A stretch of 64,000 nucleotides of DNA from Cupriavidus sp. IDO (lineage in GTDB: Bacteria > Pseudomonadota > Gammaproteobacteria > Burkholderiales > Burkholderiaceae). How positions within the stretch are numbered: position 1 is the stretch's first letter; each line of letters starts with the position of its first letter. The translations under genes and the position numbers were made by a program. Shown here in pieces: positions 28,060 through 39,684 of this stretch. Location: positions 32,122 to 96,121 of the forward strand of contig NZ_JWMA01000015.1 of assembly GCF_000812465.1 (NCBI RefSeq), written 5' to 3'. Below the pieces are notes generated by a model that saw only the letters and a list, made by a program, of their open reading frames with translations, had not been told where the DNA came from and did no database searches.

Positions 28060-28911
28060 ATGTCTTCCCTGCCTACGTCCCTGACCGGCGCCCCCGCACC
28101 CGGAGCGCAGGATTCTGGCGCCATCACAGCTGGTGTCGGGGCGCAGCCGTCTCCCTCGCAGCCGCCGGCTGCCCCCGCGGTCCATGCCGTGCCGTCACCG
28201 ACCTTCAGCCCGCTCTACCAGCAGATCAAGGCGCTGATCACGCGCAGCCTGCAATCCGGCGAATGGAAGCCCGGCGAAATGATCCCGAGCGAAATGGAGC
28301 TGGCTTCCCGCTACAAGGTCAGCCAGGGCACCGTTCGCAAGGCCATCGACGAGCTGGCCGCCGAAAACCTGGTGGCGCGCCGGCAGGGCAAGGGTACCTT
28401 CGTGACCACCCATCATGAAGACGTGGTCAAGTTCCGCTTCCTGCGCCTGGTGCCCGATGAGGGCGAGCCGCATTATGGCGCCAGCCATGTGCTTGAATGC
28501 AAGCGCCTGCGCGCACCGGCCGAAATCGCGCGGCTGCTCGATATCCGTACCGGCGACAGCGTGGTGCAGATCCGCCGCGTGCTGAACTTCTCTGGCGAGT
28601 CGACCGTGCTGGACGAAATCTGGCTGCTCGGCGCCAACTTCAAGGGGCTCACGGCAGAAAAGCTGACCGAGTGGAAGGGCCCGATGTATGCATTGTTCGA
28701 GGCCGAATTCGGCACGCGCATGATCCGCGCCTCGGAAAAGATTCGCGCAGTCGCCGCCGACCAGACCGCCGCTGACTTGCTGTCCGTGCCGGTGGGATCG
28801 CCGCTGCTGTCGGTGGAGCGGGTGTCGTACACCTATGGCGACCGACCCGTCGAGGTGCGTCGCGGGCTGTATGTCACGACGCGGCACTATTATCAGAACG
28901 ACCTGAGTTGA
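28060..28911 (+). CDS. GntR family transcriptional regulator with UTRA (HutC-type) ligand domain
   Basis: A 283-residue regulator: a Pro/Ala-rich leader to about 45, then a winged helix at about 47-115 (PLYQQIKALITRSLQSGEWK, MIPSEMELASRYKVSQGTVR) and a UTRA ligand-binding domain (about 130-280). UTRA domains bind small metabolites, often sugars, amino-acid derivatives or organic acids. Divergence from mdh, adjacency to sdhCDAB and the palindrome at 27987 make TCA-cycle control the natural guess. The effector is unknown. Confidence 0.88.
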   Translation: MSSLPTSLTGAPAPGAQDSGAITAGVGAQPSPSQPPAAPAVHAVPSPTFSPLYQQIKALITRSLQSGEWKPGEMIPSEMELASRYKVSQGTVRKAIDELAAENLVARRQGKGTFVTTHHEDVVKFRFLRLVPDEGEPHYGASHVLECKRLRAPAEIARLLDIRTGDSVVQIRRVLNFSGESTVLDEIWLLGANFKGLTAEKLTEWKGPMYALFEAEFGTRMIRASEKIRAVAADQTAADLLSVPVGSPLLSVERVSYTYGDRPVEVRRGLYVTTRHYYQNDLS

Positions 28912-29094
28912 GGCCTGTGCATCGGGTGGTCGGGCACGCCAGGATCGATTGTTGCGGCTTTTGTCATAGTCGCTGAAGCCGTTGCGGCGATTGAGTGGTT
29001 TTTGTGAGTCAGGTGCCTCTGCGTGCGATTGTCGGGCACCTCGTGTTGGTGCGTGATAGCTGAAAATTATTGGTGCAGCGCGCAACAAAGGCGC

Positions 29095-29100
29095 TAAAAT
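29095..29100 (+). promoter_or_regulatory. Possible -10 box of the sdh operon
   Basis: TAAAAT lies 84 bases upstream of the sdhC start. No good -35 is present at 17 bases, so this is tentative. The rest of 28912-29183 shows no other element I recognise. Confidence 0.3.
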
Positions 29101-29183
29101 CTCACGGATTTGCTCCAATGCATCCATTTGCATTCAGGGCAATGGCAGTTTCGTTTTTTGTTTACCGCAAAATGGGGTCTCGC

Positions 29184-29594
29184 ATGGCTGAAGCCGTCAA
29201 ACAAGCCAGGCCGGAATTCCGGAATATCGGTATCTCGCAGATCGCGAGATACCGGTTGCCCTGGGCCGGCAAGGTATCCATCCTGCATCGCGTGAGCGGT
29301 GCGTTGATGTTTCTCCTCCTTCCTTTCGTCCTGTACCTGTTTGAGCAGAGCGTCACTTCCGAACTGAGCTTCGCAAAGTTCTCGGCTCTCCTGTCCGGTG
29401 GCTTCGTCAAGCTGGTTCTGCTGGTCCTGATCTGGGGCTACCTGCATCACTTCTGCGCCGGTATCCGCTTCCTGCTGCTGGATGTGCACGTCGGCGTTTC
29501 CAAGCCCGCCTCGGCGAAGTCCGCCGTCAGCGTGCTGGTCATCAGCTTGCTGCTCACCCTGATCTTCGGCCTGAAGCTGTACGGCCTGTTCTGA
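29184..29594 (+). CDS. sdhC: Succinate dehydrogenase cytochrome b556 subunit
   Basis: A 136-residue membrane anchor of complex II with three transmembrane helices. The family motif is KVSILHRVSGALMF (about 27-40; the SILHRxSG Ser/Arg line the quinone site), and HHFCAGIRFL (about 88-97) supplies the haem-ligand His. An in-frame ATG further upstream exists, but homology starts near RPEFRNIGISQI. First gene of sdhCDAB-sdhE. Confidence 0.93.
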   Translation: MAEAVKQARPEFRNIGISQIARYRLPWAGKVSILHRVSGALMFLLLPFVLYLFEQSVTSELSFAKFSALLSGGFVKLVLLVLIWGYLHHFCAGIRFLLLDVHVGVSKPASAKSAVSVLVISLLLTLIFGLKLYGLF

Positions 29595-29605
29595 GGAGAA
29601 TCAAG

Positions 29606-29971
29606 GTGGCAAACAATAATATCGGTCCCAAGCGTCTCGTCGTTGGCGCGCACTACGGTCTGAAAGACTGGCTCGCGCAACGCGTCACGGCCGTGATCAT
29701 GGTGGTCTTCACCGTGATCCTGGCCATTGCATTCCTGCTGTCGAACGGCGCTTCGTACGAAGCGTGGGCAGGGCTCTTCTCCAACCAGTGGATGAAGATC
29801 ATCACGTTCCTGACGGTCCTTTCGCTGCTGTTCCACGCCTGGATCGGCGTCCGGGACATCTGGATGGACTATGTGAGGCCGATGGCCGTGCGCCTCGTGC
29901 TGCAAGTACTTACGATTCTGTGGCTCGTCGGTTGTGCGGGCTACGCTGCTCAGATTCTCTGGAGGGTGTAA
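29606..29971 (+). CDS. sdhD: Succinate dehydrogenase hydrophobic membrane anchor
   Basis: A 121-residue second anchor subunit with three transmembrane helices; the HAWIGVRDIWMDY block (about 78-90) carries the haem-ligand His and the quinone-site Asp/Tyr. It starts with GTG at 29606, with AGGAG 8 bases upstream, and follows sdhC after 11 bases. Confidence 0.93.
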   Translation: MANNNIGPKRLVVGAHYGLKDWLAQRVTAVIMVVFTVILAIAFLLSNGASYEAWAGLFSNQWMKIITFLTVLSLLFHAWIGVRDIWMDYVRPMAVRLVLQVLTILWLVGCAGYAAQILWRV

Positions 29972-29974
29972 TAA

Positions 29975-31753
29975 ATGGTCGCAGTCAAGACTGGATTGCC
30001 GCGTCGCCGCTTTGACGTGGTCATCGTCGGGGCGGGCGGCGCCGGGATGCGCGCATCCCTCCAGCTCGCAGAAGCCGGCCTGAACGTGGCCGTGCTCTCC
30101 AAGGTGTTCCCGACCCGCTCACACACGGTGGCGGCGCAGGGTGGCATCGGCGCTTCGCTCGGCAACATGAGCGAAGACAACTGGCACTATCACTTCTACG
30201 ACACCATCAAGGGCTCCGACTGGCTGGGCGACCAGGACGCCATCGAGTTCATGTGCCGTGAAGCACCGAAGGTCGTGTACGAGCTCGAACACTTCGGCAT
30301 GCCGTTCGACCGCAACCCCGACGGCACGATCTACCAGCGTCCGTTCGGCGGCCACACGGCCAACTACGGTGAAAAGCCCGTGCAGCGCGCCTGCGCCGCG
30401 GCTGACCGTACCGGCCACGCACTGCTGCACACGCTGTACCAGCGCAATGTGCGCGCCAAGACCCACTTCTTCGTCGAATGGATGGCGCTGGACCTGATCC
30501 GCGACCAGGACGGCGACGTGCTGGGCGTGACCGCGCTGGAAATGGAAACCGGCGAGGTCTACATCCTCGAAGCCAAGACCACGCTGTTCGCGACCGGCGG
30601 TGCCGGCCGGATCTACGCGGCTTCCACCAACGCCTTCATCAACACCGGTGACGGCCTGGGCATGGCGGCGCGCGCAGGCGTGCCACTGGAAGACATGGAG
30701 TTCTGGCAGTTCCACCCGACCGGCGTGGCCGGCGCGGGCGTGCTGATCACCGAAGGCGTGCGCGGCGAGGGCGGTATCCTGCGCAACAAGGACGGCGAGC
30801 GCTTCATGGAGCGCTATGCCCCGACGCTGAAGGATCTGGCGCCGCGTGACTTCGTGTCGCGCTCGATGGACCAGGAAATCAAGGAAGGCCGCGGCTGCGG
30901 TCCGAACGGCGACTACGTGCTGCTCGACCTGACGCACGTCGGTGCCGAGACCATCATGAAGCGCCTGCCCTCGATCCGCGAAATCGGCATGAAGTTCGCC
31001 AATGTCGACGCGATCAAGGAACCGATTCCGGTGGTCCCGACCATCCATTACCAGATGGGCGGCATTCCGACCAATATCCATGGCCAGGTGGTGGCGCCCA
31101 AGAGCGGCAACCCCAACGAGGTCATCAACGGTTTCTACGCGATCGGCGAGTGCTCGTGCGTCTCGGTGCACGGCGCCAACCGCCTGGGCACCAACTCGCT
31201 GCTGGACCTCGTGGTGTTCGGTCGTGCAGCCGGCAACCACATCGTTGCCAACGCCCTCAAGCAGAAGGAACACAAGCCGCTGCCGGCGGACGCCGCCGAC
31301 CGTGCGCTGTCGCGCCTGTCCAAGCTGCAGTCGTCGTCATCGGGCGAATACACCCAGGACGTTGCCAACGACATCCGCAAGAACATGCAGTCGCATGCCG
31401 GCGTGTTCCGTACGCAGAAGCTGATGGACGAAGGCGTGGAGCGCATCCTGGAAGTGAGCGAGCGCGCATCCAACATCCACCTGAAGGACAAGTCGAAGGT
31501 CTTCAACACCGCGCTGGTGGAAGCCCTCGAAGTGGCCAATCTGGTGGAAGTGGCCAAGGCCACCATGATCTCGGCGGCTGCCCGCAAGGAATCGCGCGGT
31601 GCCCACGCGCACAGCGATTTCCCGAACCGCGACGACCAGAACTGGCTCAAGCACACGCTGTTCTACAGCGAAGGCAACCGCCTCGACTACAAGCCGGTGA
31701 AGATGGAACCGCTGACGGTGGAAAGCGTGCCGCCCAAGGCTCGTACCTTCTGA
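29975..31753 (+). CDS. sdhA: Succinate dehydrogenase flavoprotein subunit
   Basis: A 592-residue flavoprotein of complex II that oxidises succinate to fumarate. FAD-binding GAGGAGM is near residue 20. The covalent FAD His is in SHTVAAQGG (about 50). The active-site HPTGVAGAG and GANRLGTNSLLD blocks are intact. Length is normal. Only 3 bases separate it from sdhD. Confidence 0.98.
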   Translation: MVAVKTGLPRRRFDVVIVGAGGAGMRASLQLAEAGLNVAVLSKVFPTRSHTVAAQGGIGASLGNMSEDNWHYHFYDTIKGSDWLGDQDAIEFMCREAPKVVYELEHFGMPFDRNPDGTIYQRPFGGHTANYGEKPVQRACAAADRTGHALLHTLYQRNVRAKTHFFVEWMALDLIRDQDGDVLGVTALEMETGEVYILEAKTTLFATGGAGRIYAASTNAFINTGDGLGMAARAGVPLEDMEFWQFHPTGVAGAGVLITEGVRGEGGILRNKDGERFMERYAPTLKDLAPRDFVSRSMDQEIKEGRGCGPNGDYVLLDLTHVGAETIMKRLPSIREIGMKFANVDAIKEPIPVVPTIHYQMGGIPTNIHGQVVAPKSGNPNEVINGFYAIGECSCVSVHGANRLGTNSLLDLVVFGRAAGNHIVANALKQKEHKPLPADAADRALSRLSKLQSSSSGEYTQDVANDIRKNMQSHAGVFRTQKLMDEGVERILEVSERASNIHLKDKSKVFNTALVEALEVANLVEVAKATMISAAARKESRGAHAHSDFPNRDDQNWLKHTLFYSEGNRLDYKPVKMEPLTVESVPPKARTF

Positions 31754-31787
31754 GTACCGAATCGTAGAGAAAACAGGACCCACAGAA

Positions 31788-32489
31788 ATGAAGCGTATTT
31801 TCGAAGTCTACCGCTACGATCCGGACAAGGACGCGGCGCCGCGCATGCAAACCTACGAGGTCGAGCTGGACGGCCACGAGCGCATGCTGCTGGACGCACT
31901 GGTGAAGCTCAAGAAGCTGGATGAGACGATCTCGTTCCGCCGCTCGTGCCGCGAAGGCGTGTGCGGTTCGGACGCGATGAACATCAACGGCAAGAACGGC
32001 CTGGCGTGCCTGACCAATATGCGCGAGCTGCCGGACCGCATCGTGCTGCGTCCGCTGCCCGGCCTGCCGGTCGTGCGCGACCTGATCGTCGACATGACGA
32101 ACTTCTTCAAGCAGTACAACTCGATCAAGCCGTTCCTGATCAACGACGAGCCGCCGCCCGAGAAGGAGCGTCTGCAGTCGCCGCAGGAACGCGACGAGCT
32201 GGACGGCCTGTATGAGTGCATTCTGTGCGCCAGCTGCTCGACGTCGTGCCCGTCGTTCTGGTGGAACCCGGACAAGTTCGTCGGCCCGGCCGGCCTGCTG
32301 CAGGCTTACCGCTTCATCGCGGACAGCCGCGACCAGGCCACCAACGAACGTCTGGACAACCTGAACGACCCGTACCGCCTGTTCCGCTGCCACAGCATCA
32401 TGAACTGCGTGGACGTGTGCCCGAAGGGTCTGAACCCGACCAAGGCCATCGGCAAGATCAAAGAGCTGATGGTTCGCCGCGCTGTTTGA
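31788..32489 (+). CDS. sdhB: Succinate dehydrogenase iron-sulfur subunit
   Basis: A 233-residue iron-sulfur subunit. The [2Fe-2S] ligands lie in SCREGVCGSDAM with the distal cysteine in LAC (about 74). The [4Fe-4S] and [3Fe-4S] clusters use CILCASCSTSCP and CHSIMNCVDVCPKG. It passes electrons from SdhA to quinone. Confidence 0.98.
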   Translation: MKRIFEVYRYDPDKDAAPRMQTYEVELDGHERMLLDALVKLKKLDETISFRRSCREGVCGSDAMNINGKNGLACLTNMRELPDRIVLRPLPGLPVVRDLIVDMTNFFKQYNSIKPFLINDEPPPEKERLQSPQERDELDGLYECILCASCSTSCPSFWWNPDKFVGPAGLLQAYRFIADSRDQATNERLDNLNDPYRLFRCHSIMNCVDVCPKGLNPTKAIGKIKELMVRRAV

Positions 32490-32567
32490 TGTAGCGGCTG
32501 TAGTGTGTTGTAAGCGGCGCGTCAGCCCGAGCGGCTATATCGGGTGGGCGCGCCGGAAGTGAAAGCC

Positions 32568-32855
32568 ATGACCGAAAGTCTTTCCACCACCTTCTCCCAT
32601 CAGGCCGACCCGCACCGGCGCGCTCGTTTGCGCTGGCGTGCCCGCCGCGGCCTGCTGGAGAACGACATCATCGTCGAACGTTTTTTCAACCGTTACGAGG
32701 AGAGCCTGTCCGACGAGGATGTGGCATCGCTGAGCACGCTGTTCGAGCTGAGCGACAACGAGTTGATGGACCTGCTGCTTGCCCGCAAGGAGCTGGACGG
32801 TGAGCTCGACACGCCCCCGATGCAGCGCGTAATTGGCCTGCTGCGTTCGGTCTGA
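32568..32855 (+). CDS. sdhE: FAD assembly factor SdhE
   Basis: A 95-residue SdhE/YgfY-family protein that promotes covalent flavinylation of SdhA. The signature is RARLRWRARRGLLENDIIVERF (about 18-39), where RGLLEND corresponds to the family RGMxExD motif. It follows sdhB after 78 bases and precedes gltA, the usual betaproteobacterial position. Confidence 0.92.
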   Translation: MTESLSTTFSHQADPHRRARLRWRARRGLLENDIIVERFFNRYEESLSDEDVASLSTLFELSDNELMDLLLARKELDGELDTPPMQRVIGLLRSV

Positions 32856-32897
32856 GTTTGGTCAACATTATTATTCACAGTATTAGAAGGAACCGAC

Positions 32898-34199
32898 ATG
32901 ACGCCGTCCGATGTGAAAGCCACGCTATCGTTTTCCGATGGTTCCCCCAGCGTTGAGCTGCCGATCTACAAGGGCACCGTTGGCCCTGACGTAATCGACA
33001 TTCGCAAGCTGTACGGACAGACCGGCAAGTTCACCTATGACCCCGGTTTCATGTCGACAGCTTCGTGCAACTCCAAGATCACCTATATTGACGGCGACAA
33101 GGGCGAGCTGCTGTACCGCGGCTACCCGATCGAGCAGCTGGCGCAGAAGTGCAACCACCTCGAAGTCTGCTACCTGCTGCTGAAGGGTGAGCTGCCCAAC
33201 GCCAAGCAGAAGGAAGAGTTCACCGGCGCCGTGATGAACCACACCATGGTTCACGAGCAGCTGCAATTCTTCCTGCGCGGTTTCCGCCGCGATGCTCACC
33301 CGATGGCCGTGCTGACCGGCCTGGTGGGTGCCATGAGCGCGTTCTACCACGACGCCATGGACATCGATGATCCGCACCAGCGCGAGATCTCGGCCATCCG
33401 CCTGATCGCCAAGATGCCGACCCTGGTCGCCATGGCATACAAGTACAACATCGGCCAGCCGTACATCTACCCGCAGAACGACCTGTCCTACTCGGGCAAC
33501 CTCATGCGCATGATGTTCGGCACGCCGTGCGCCCCGTACACCGTGAACCCGGTGCTGGAGCGCGCGCTGGACCGCATCTTCATCCTGCACGCCGACCACG
33601 AGCAGAACGCTTCGACCTCGACCGTGCGCCTGGCCGGCTCGTCGGGCACCAACCCGTTCGCAGCCATCGCCGCCGGCGTGGCCTGCCTGTGGGGCCCGGC
33701 CCACGGCGGCGCCAACGAGGCCGCGCTGAAGATGCTGGAAGAGATCGGCAGCGTCGACAACATCAACGAGTTCATCAAGCAGGTCAAGGACAAGAACTCG
33801 GGCGTGCGCCTGATGGGCTTCGGCCACCGCGTCTACAAGAACTACGATCCGCGCGCCAAGCTGATGCGCGAAACCTGCCATGAAGTGCTGGAAGAGCTGG
33901 GTCTGCACAACGACCCGCTGTTCAAGCTGGCCATGGAGCTGGAAAAGATCGCGCTGGAAGACGAGTACTTCGTCAGCCGCAAGCTGTACCCGAACGTCGA
34001 CTTCTACTCGGGCATCGTCCAGCGCGCGCTGGGCATCCCGACCTCGCTGTTCACCTGCATCTTCGCGCTGGCCCGCACCCCGGGCTGGATCTCGCAGTGG
34101 GAGGAAATGATCACCGATCCGGAATACAAGATCGGTCGTCCGCGCCAGCTGTTCAACGGCGCCGCCACCCGCGACGTGCCGGACCTTGCCAAGCGCTGA
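32898..34199 (+). CDS. gltA: Citrate synthase (type II, hexameric)
   Basis: A 433-residue citrate synthase for entry of acetyl-CoA into the TCA cycle. Active-site residues lie in [14 protein letters not shown] (His about 231), [11 protein letters not shown] and [13 protein letters not shown] (His), with the catalytic Asp in [17 protein letters not shown] precedes the ATG. It is the longer of two citrate synthases in this window; the other is at 24352. Confidence 0.98.
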   Translation: MTPSDVKATLSFSDGSPSVELPIYKGTVGPDVIDIRKLYGQTGKFTYDPGFMSTASCNSKITYIDGDKGELLYRGYPIEQLAQKCNHLEVCYLLLKGELPNAKQKEEFTGAVMNHTMVHEQLQFFLRGFRRDAHPMAVLTGLVGAMSAFYHDAMDIDDPHQREISAIRLIAKMPTLVAMAYKYNIGQPYIYPQNDLSYSGNLMRMMFGTPCAPYTVNPVLERALDRIFILHADHEQNASTSTVRLAGSSGTNPFAAIAAGVACLWGPAHGGANEAALKMLEEIGSVDNINEFIKQVKDKNSGVRLMGFGHRVYKNYDPRAKLMRETCHEVLEELGLHNDPLFKLAMELEKIALEDEYFVSRKLYPNVDFYSGIVQRALGIPTSLFTCIFALARTPGWISQWEEMITDPEYKIGRPRQLFNGAATRDVPDLAKR

Positions 34200-34238
34200 T
34201 CGCTGGGTTTTCATCCAGCTGCGCGACGCAGCAATCAC

Positions 34239-34270
34239 AAACGCCCCGGCCCGCCGGGGCGTTTGTCTTT
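34239..34270 (+). terminator. Rho-independent terminator of gltA
   Basis: An 11-base stem AAACGCCCCGG/CCGGGGCGTTT with a 4-base loop, followed by GTCTTT; the AAA side also makes it usable from the other strand. Confidence 0.85.
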
Positions 34271-34723
34271 CTGGGCCGGCGCGGCTTGTGCGCCGCAGCG
34301 AGGCAGGAGGCAGGAAATTGCCGGATAAGTGGTGAGAAGCGCAATTTGTGGAGAATTATGTCTCAGTCTGTTGATTCGGTTCCGCATTTATTGTGCGATT
34401 TCCGCCTGCGACGGGAGTTTTGACCCTATAATGCGGGCTGCTTTGCCGACGGCAGCCGGGCCACCCTTCCGGCGTGCGGTGCGGCAAGCGGGGCAGGCGA
34501 GTCGCTTGCGCAATAGAGAACGCATCAAACGTTGTCTTTCCGAACCTTGGTCCCCAACCCTCAGCGGGACTGACACATGCCGGGCCCCGCATTCAGCTGT
34601 CATCTTGCAAGGTCCGTCTTCCGCGTCTCGGGCGTCTTTCTCTGTAGTCCGCGGGTGTTGTTCGATTGCGCAGGTCATACCGTTTCTGCCCGTATGACCC
34701 AACAAAAAATCGAGGAGCTCCTG
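34271..34723 (+). other. Long region upstream of livJ
   Basis: About 450 bases without a supported gene. A perfect TATAAT is present at 34427-34432 but has no good -35 at 16-18 bases, since TTGACC lies only 3 bases upstream of it. If this -10 is used, the livJ leader is about 285 bases long. An in-frame ATG at 34694 is an alternative livJ start. Confidence 0.4.
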
Positions 34724-35839
34724 ATGACGCTGTCCCGTCTTACTTCCATCTCGCTGGCCGCCGTGCTGGCAACCCTTGGTGCTGCCGCCAACGCCGAAAC
34801 CGTCAAGATCGCCATCGCCGGCCCGATGAGCGGATCGGTTGCCCAGTATGGCGACATGGTCAAGGCTGGTGCGCTGACCGCCATCGAACAGATCAACGCA
34901 GCCGGCGGCGCCGGCGGCAACAAGTTCGAAGCGGTGATGATGGACGACGCCTGCGAGCCGAAGCAGGCTGTGGCGGTTGCCAACAAGGTCGTCAGCCAGG
35001 GCATCAAGTACGTGATCGGTCACGTCTGCTCGGGCTCGACCATTCCGGCTTCGGACATCTACGAGAACGAAGGCATCGTGATGGTCACGCCTTCGGCCAC
35101 CGCGCCGCAGCTGACCGAGACCAGGAAGCGCAAGTACATCTTCCGCACCATCGGCCGCGACGACCAGCAGGGTCCTGCCGCTGCCCAGTACATCATCAGC
35201 AAGGTCAAGCCGAAGAAGGTTGCCGTGCTGCATGACAAGCAGTCGTACGGCCAGGGCATCGCCAGCTCGGTCAAGAAGGACCTGGAAGCCGCCAAGATTC
35301 CGGTTGCCGTGTTCGAAGGCATCAACGCCGGCGATTCGGACTACTCCGCCGTCATTACCAAGCTCAAGTCGCAGGGCGTGGACTTCGTCTACTTCGGCGG
35401 CTACCACCCCGAAATGGGCCTGCTGCTGCGCCAGGCGCGCGAGCAGGGCGTGAAGGCCACCTTCATGGGCCCCGAGGGCGTGGGCAACAAGGATGTGACG
35501 GCAATCGCCGGCCCGGCTTCGGACGGCATGCTGGTGACGCTGCCAGCCGACTTCTCGGCCGACCCGGCCAACGCCGGCCTGGTGAAGGCGTTCGCCGACA
35601 AGAAGCGTGACGCCAACGGTCCGTTCCAGATGCCGGCCTATGCCGCCGTCAAGATCATCGGCGACGCCATTGCCGGTGCCAAGAGCACCGATCCGACCAA
35701 GGTTGCGGCGTACATGCACAAGAACGCCTTCCAGACCCCGATCGGCAAGGTCGAGTACGACGACAAGGGCGACCTGAAGTCGTTCAAGTTCGTGGTCTAC
35801 ACCTGGCACAAGGACGCCACCAAGACCGCCGCCAACTAA
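34724..35839 (+). CDS. Branched-chain amino-acid ABC transporter substrate-binding protein
   Basis: A 371-residue periplasmic Leu/Ile/Val-binding protein. The signal peptide ends ANAE (about 24). Ligand-binding hallmarks are VKIAIAGPMSGSVAQYG and GHVCSGSTIPASDIY, then TPSATAPQLT and YFGGYHPEMGLL. GAGGAG 7 bases before 34724 decides the start. It is the first gene of livJHMGF and is separated from livH by a hairpin, typical for keeping the binding protein more abundant than the membrane parts. Confidence 0.95.
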   Translation: MTLSRLTSISLAAVLATLGAAANAETVKIAIAGPMSGSVAQYGDMVKAGALTAIEQINAAGGAGGNKFEAVMMDDACEPKQAVAVANKVVSQGIKYVIGHVCSGSTIPASDIYENEGIVMVTPSATAPQLTETRKRKYIFRTIGRDDQQGPAAAQYIISKVKPKKVAVLHDKQSYGQGIASSVKKDLEAAKIPVAVFEGINAGDSDYSAVITKLKSQGVDFVYFGGYHPEMGLLLRQAREQGVKATFMGPEGVGNKDVTAIAGPASDGMLVTLPADFSADPANAGLVKAFADKKRDANGPFQMPAYAAVKIIGDAIAGAKSTDPTKVAAYMHKNAFQTPIGKVEYDDKGDLKSFKFVVYTWHKDATKTAAN

Positions 35840-35858
35840 GTCGGCGCATTCCCCGCAC

Positions 35859-35887
35859 ACGCCCCGCTCGGCAGACGAGCGGGGCGT
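35859..35887 (+). terminator. Intra-operon hairpin between livJ and livH
   Basis: A 12-base perfect stem ACGCCCCGCTCG/CGAGCGGGGCGT with a 5-base loop, followed by only a weak U stretch. Likely a partial terminator or 3' stabiliser for livJ mRNA. Confidence 0.65.
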
Positions 35888-35923
35888 TCTGGTATCGGGC
35901 TTCAAGTTCCTGAGGCTTCCTTC

Positions 35924-36850
35924 ATGAATGAATTCCTTCCACAGTTCACCCAGCAGCTGGTCAACGGCCTGACGCTGGGTGCGATCTATGCGTTGATCGC
36001 CATCGGCTACACAATGGTCTACGGCATCATCGGCATGATCAATTTCGCGCACGGCGAGATTTACATGATCGGTGCCTACGTAGGCCTGGTCACGCTCACC
36101 GCGATCGGCGCCCAGGCAGGCTACCCCTTGCCGCTGGTGCTGGGCGCCGCCTTGCTGGTCTCGGTGCTGGTCACCGGCGTCTACGGCTTTGCGGTCGAGC
36201 GGGTGGCATATCGGCCCTTGCGGGGCGGTCCGCGGCTGGTGCCGCTGATTTCCGCCATCGGCATGTCGATCTTCCTGCAGAACTATGTCCAGATCGGGCA
36301 GGGCGCGCGCGACGTGTCCGTGCCGGTGCTGATCTCGGGCGCCATCGAATTCCAGATGGGCAGCGACTTTACCGTGACAGTGCCGTATTCGCGCCTGCTG
36401 ATCGTCGGCGTGACGCTGGTGCTGATGATCGCGCTGACGCTGTTTATCGGCCATTCGCGCATGGGCCGCGCCTGCCGCGCCTGCGCCGAAGACATGCGCA
36501 TGGCCAACCTGCTCGGCATCGACACCAACAAGGTGATCTCCTTCACCTTCGTGCTGGGCGCAATGCTGGCTGCGGTGGGCGGCGTGCTGATCGGGCTGAC
36601 CATCGGCAAGCTCAATCCCTTTATCGGCTTCATTGCCGGCATCAAGGCCTTTACCGCGGCGGTGCTGGGCGGCATCGGCAGCATTCCGGGCGCGATGCTC
36701 GGCGGCGTGCTGCTGGGCCTGGCGGAAACCTTCGCCTCGGGCTACATGCCGGCCGAGTACAAGGACGTGGTCGCGTTCAGCCTGCTGGTGCTGGTGCTGC
36801 TGTTCCGTCCGACCGGGCTGCTGGGCAAGCCTGATGTGGAAAAGGTCTGA
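35924..36850 (+). CDS. livH: Branched-chain amino-acid ABC transporter permease LivH
   Basis: A 308-residue inner-membrane permease with about eight helices. Motifs typical of LivH are [20 protein letters not shown] at about 14-33 and [23 protein letters not shown] near 230. It pairs with LivM to form the channel. Confidence 0.95.
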   Translation: MNEFLPQFTQQLVNGLTLGAIYALIAIGYTMVYGIIGMINFAHGEIYMIGAYVGLVTLTAIGAQAGYPLPLVLGAALLVSVLVTGVYGFAVERVAYRPLRGGPRLVPLISAIGMSIFLQNYVQIGQGARDVSVPVLISGAIEFQMGSDFTVTVPYSRLLIVGVTLVLMIALTLFIGHSRMGRACRACAEDMRMANLLGIDTNKVISFTFVLGAMLAAVGGVLIGLTIGKLNPFIGFIAGIKAFTAAVLGGIGSIPGAMLGGVLLGLAETFASGYMPAEYKDVVAFSLLVLVLLFRPTGLLGKPDVEKV

Positions 36851-36863
36851 GGGAGGACGAGAC

Positions 36864-38140
36864 ATGACTAACAAGATTTCTGCGATGCCGGCCGGACAAG
36901 CCGCGCGCGGTGCCGCGCCGGGCCAGTCGCTGAAGAACGCGATTACCGCAGCCGTGATGACGGCCATCCTCACCATTCCCGTCCTTGGCCTGCAGCTCAA
37001 GCTGGAAGGCTACAAGGTCGTGCTGGAGCCGCACTGGCGGCCGGTGTGGATCGCCGTGGCGGCGGTCTTCCTGTTCCAGCTGTTCAAGCCGCTGCTGTCG
37101 CGTGCCGGCAGCGCCGTGCGCCTGCCGTCGGTGCCGCAGCTTGGTTCGCGCCAGCAACGCGTGGCGGTGTGGGTGCTGCTGGCGGTCGGGCTGGTGTGGC
37201 CGTTCTTCGGCTCGCGCGGCGCGGTTGACGTAGCAACGCTGGCGCTGATCTACGTGATCCTTGGCCTGGGCCTGAATATCGTGGTGGGCTATGCCGGCTT
37301 GCTCGACCTGGGCTACGTCGGTTTCTACGCCGTGGGCGGCTACACCTATGCGCTGCTCAACCAGTATTTCGGGCTGAGCTTCTGGGAATGCCTGCCGATC
37401 GCGGCGGCGATGTCGGCGACCTTCGGCTTCGTGCTCGGCTTCCCCGTGTTGCGCCTGCGCGGTGACTACCTGGCAATCGTGACGCTTGGCTTCGGCGAAA
37501 TCATCCGCCTGCTGGCCAACAACCTGACCAGCCTGACCGGCGGCCCGGACGGCGTGTCCGGCATTCCGAAGCCGACCGTGTTCGGCATCGAGATGGCGCG
37601 CAGCGCGAGCGTGGAGGGCACCAGGACCTTCCACGAACTGCTGGGATGGGACTACAGCGGCCAGCACATGGTGATCTTCCTCTACCTGCTGGCACTGCTG
37701 CTGGTCGGCTTCACGCTGTTCGTGACCAGCCGCCTGATCCGCATGCCGATGGGCCGTGCCTGGGAAGCGCTGCGCGACGACGAGATCGCCTGCCGCTCGC
37801 TGGGCCTGAACCCGACCCGCATCAAGCTGTCGGCGTTCACGCTGGGCGCCTCCTTCGCCGGCATCGGCGGGGCGTTCTTCGCGGCGCGCCAGGGGCTGGT
37901 CAACCCGGAATCGTTCACCTTCATCGAGTCGGCGCTGATCCTCGCCGTGGTGGTGCTGGGCGGCATGGGGTCGCAGCTGGGCGTGATCCTGGCGGCAATC
38001 CTGCTGACCGTGCTGCCCGAGGTGGCGCGCGGCTTTGCCGAATATCGCATGCTGATCTTCGGCCTGGTGATGGTGCTGATGATGATGTGGCGTCCGCAGG
38101 GCCTGCTGCCCGCGAGCCGTCCCCACGTGGAGTTGCCGCG

Positions 38141-38144
<4 letters not shown>
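36864..38144 (+). CDS. livM: Branched-chain amino-acid ABC transporter permease LivM
   Basis: A 426-residue permease, longer than many LivM proteins because of an extra N-terminal hydrophobic region (about 25-120) before the core, which starts at [21 protein letters not shown]. The EAA-like loop [17 protein letters not shown] faces the ATPases. GGAGG precedes the ATG at 36864; the frame is open upstream within livH but without homology. Its stop overlaps the livG start by 4 bases (ATGA). Confidence 0.95.
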
Positions 38145-39633
<1,489 letters not shown>

Positions 39634-39641
39634 TCCGCAAA

Positions 39642-39684
39642 AGGCCGTCGTCCCGCCATACGCGGCGGCGACGGCCTGCCTTTT
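39642..39684 (+). terminator. Rho-independent terminator of the liv operon
   Basis: Stem AGGCCGTCG/CGACGGCCT (39642-39650 with 39669-39677), with additional internal CCGCC/GGCGG pairing, followed by GCCTTTT. Confidence 0.8.

Noticed and set aside
24352..34199. Two citrate synthases as a recent duplication
   Set aside because: They belong to different subtypes (388-residue PrpC-like and 433-residue GltA) with divergent sequence, a common situation in Burkholderiales.
34419..34432. TTGACC next to TATAAT as a perfect livJ promoter
   Set aside because: The two boxes are only 3 bases apart, so they cannot be the -35 and -10 of the same sigma70 promoter; only the -10 is kept as tentative.
34388..37000. 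An 870-codon open frame antisense to livJ and livH
   Set aside because: It spans two real genes and their intergenic gap and has a composition typical of GC-rich antisense shadows.
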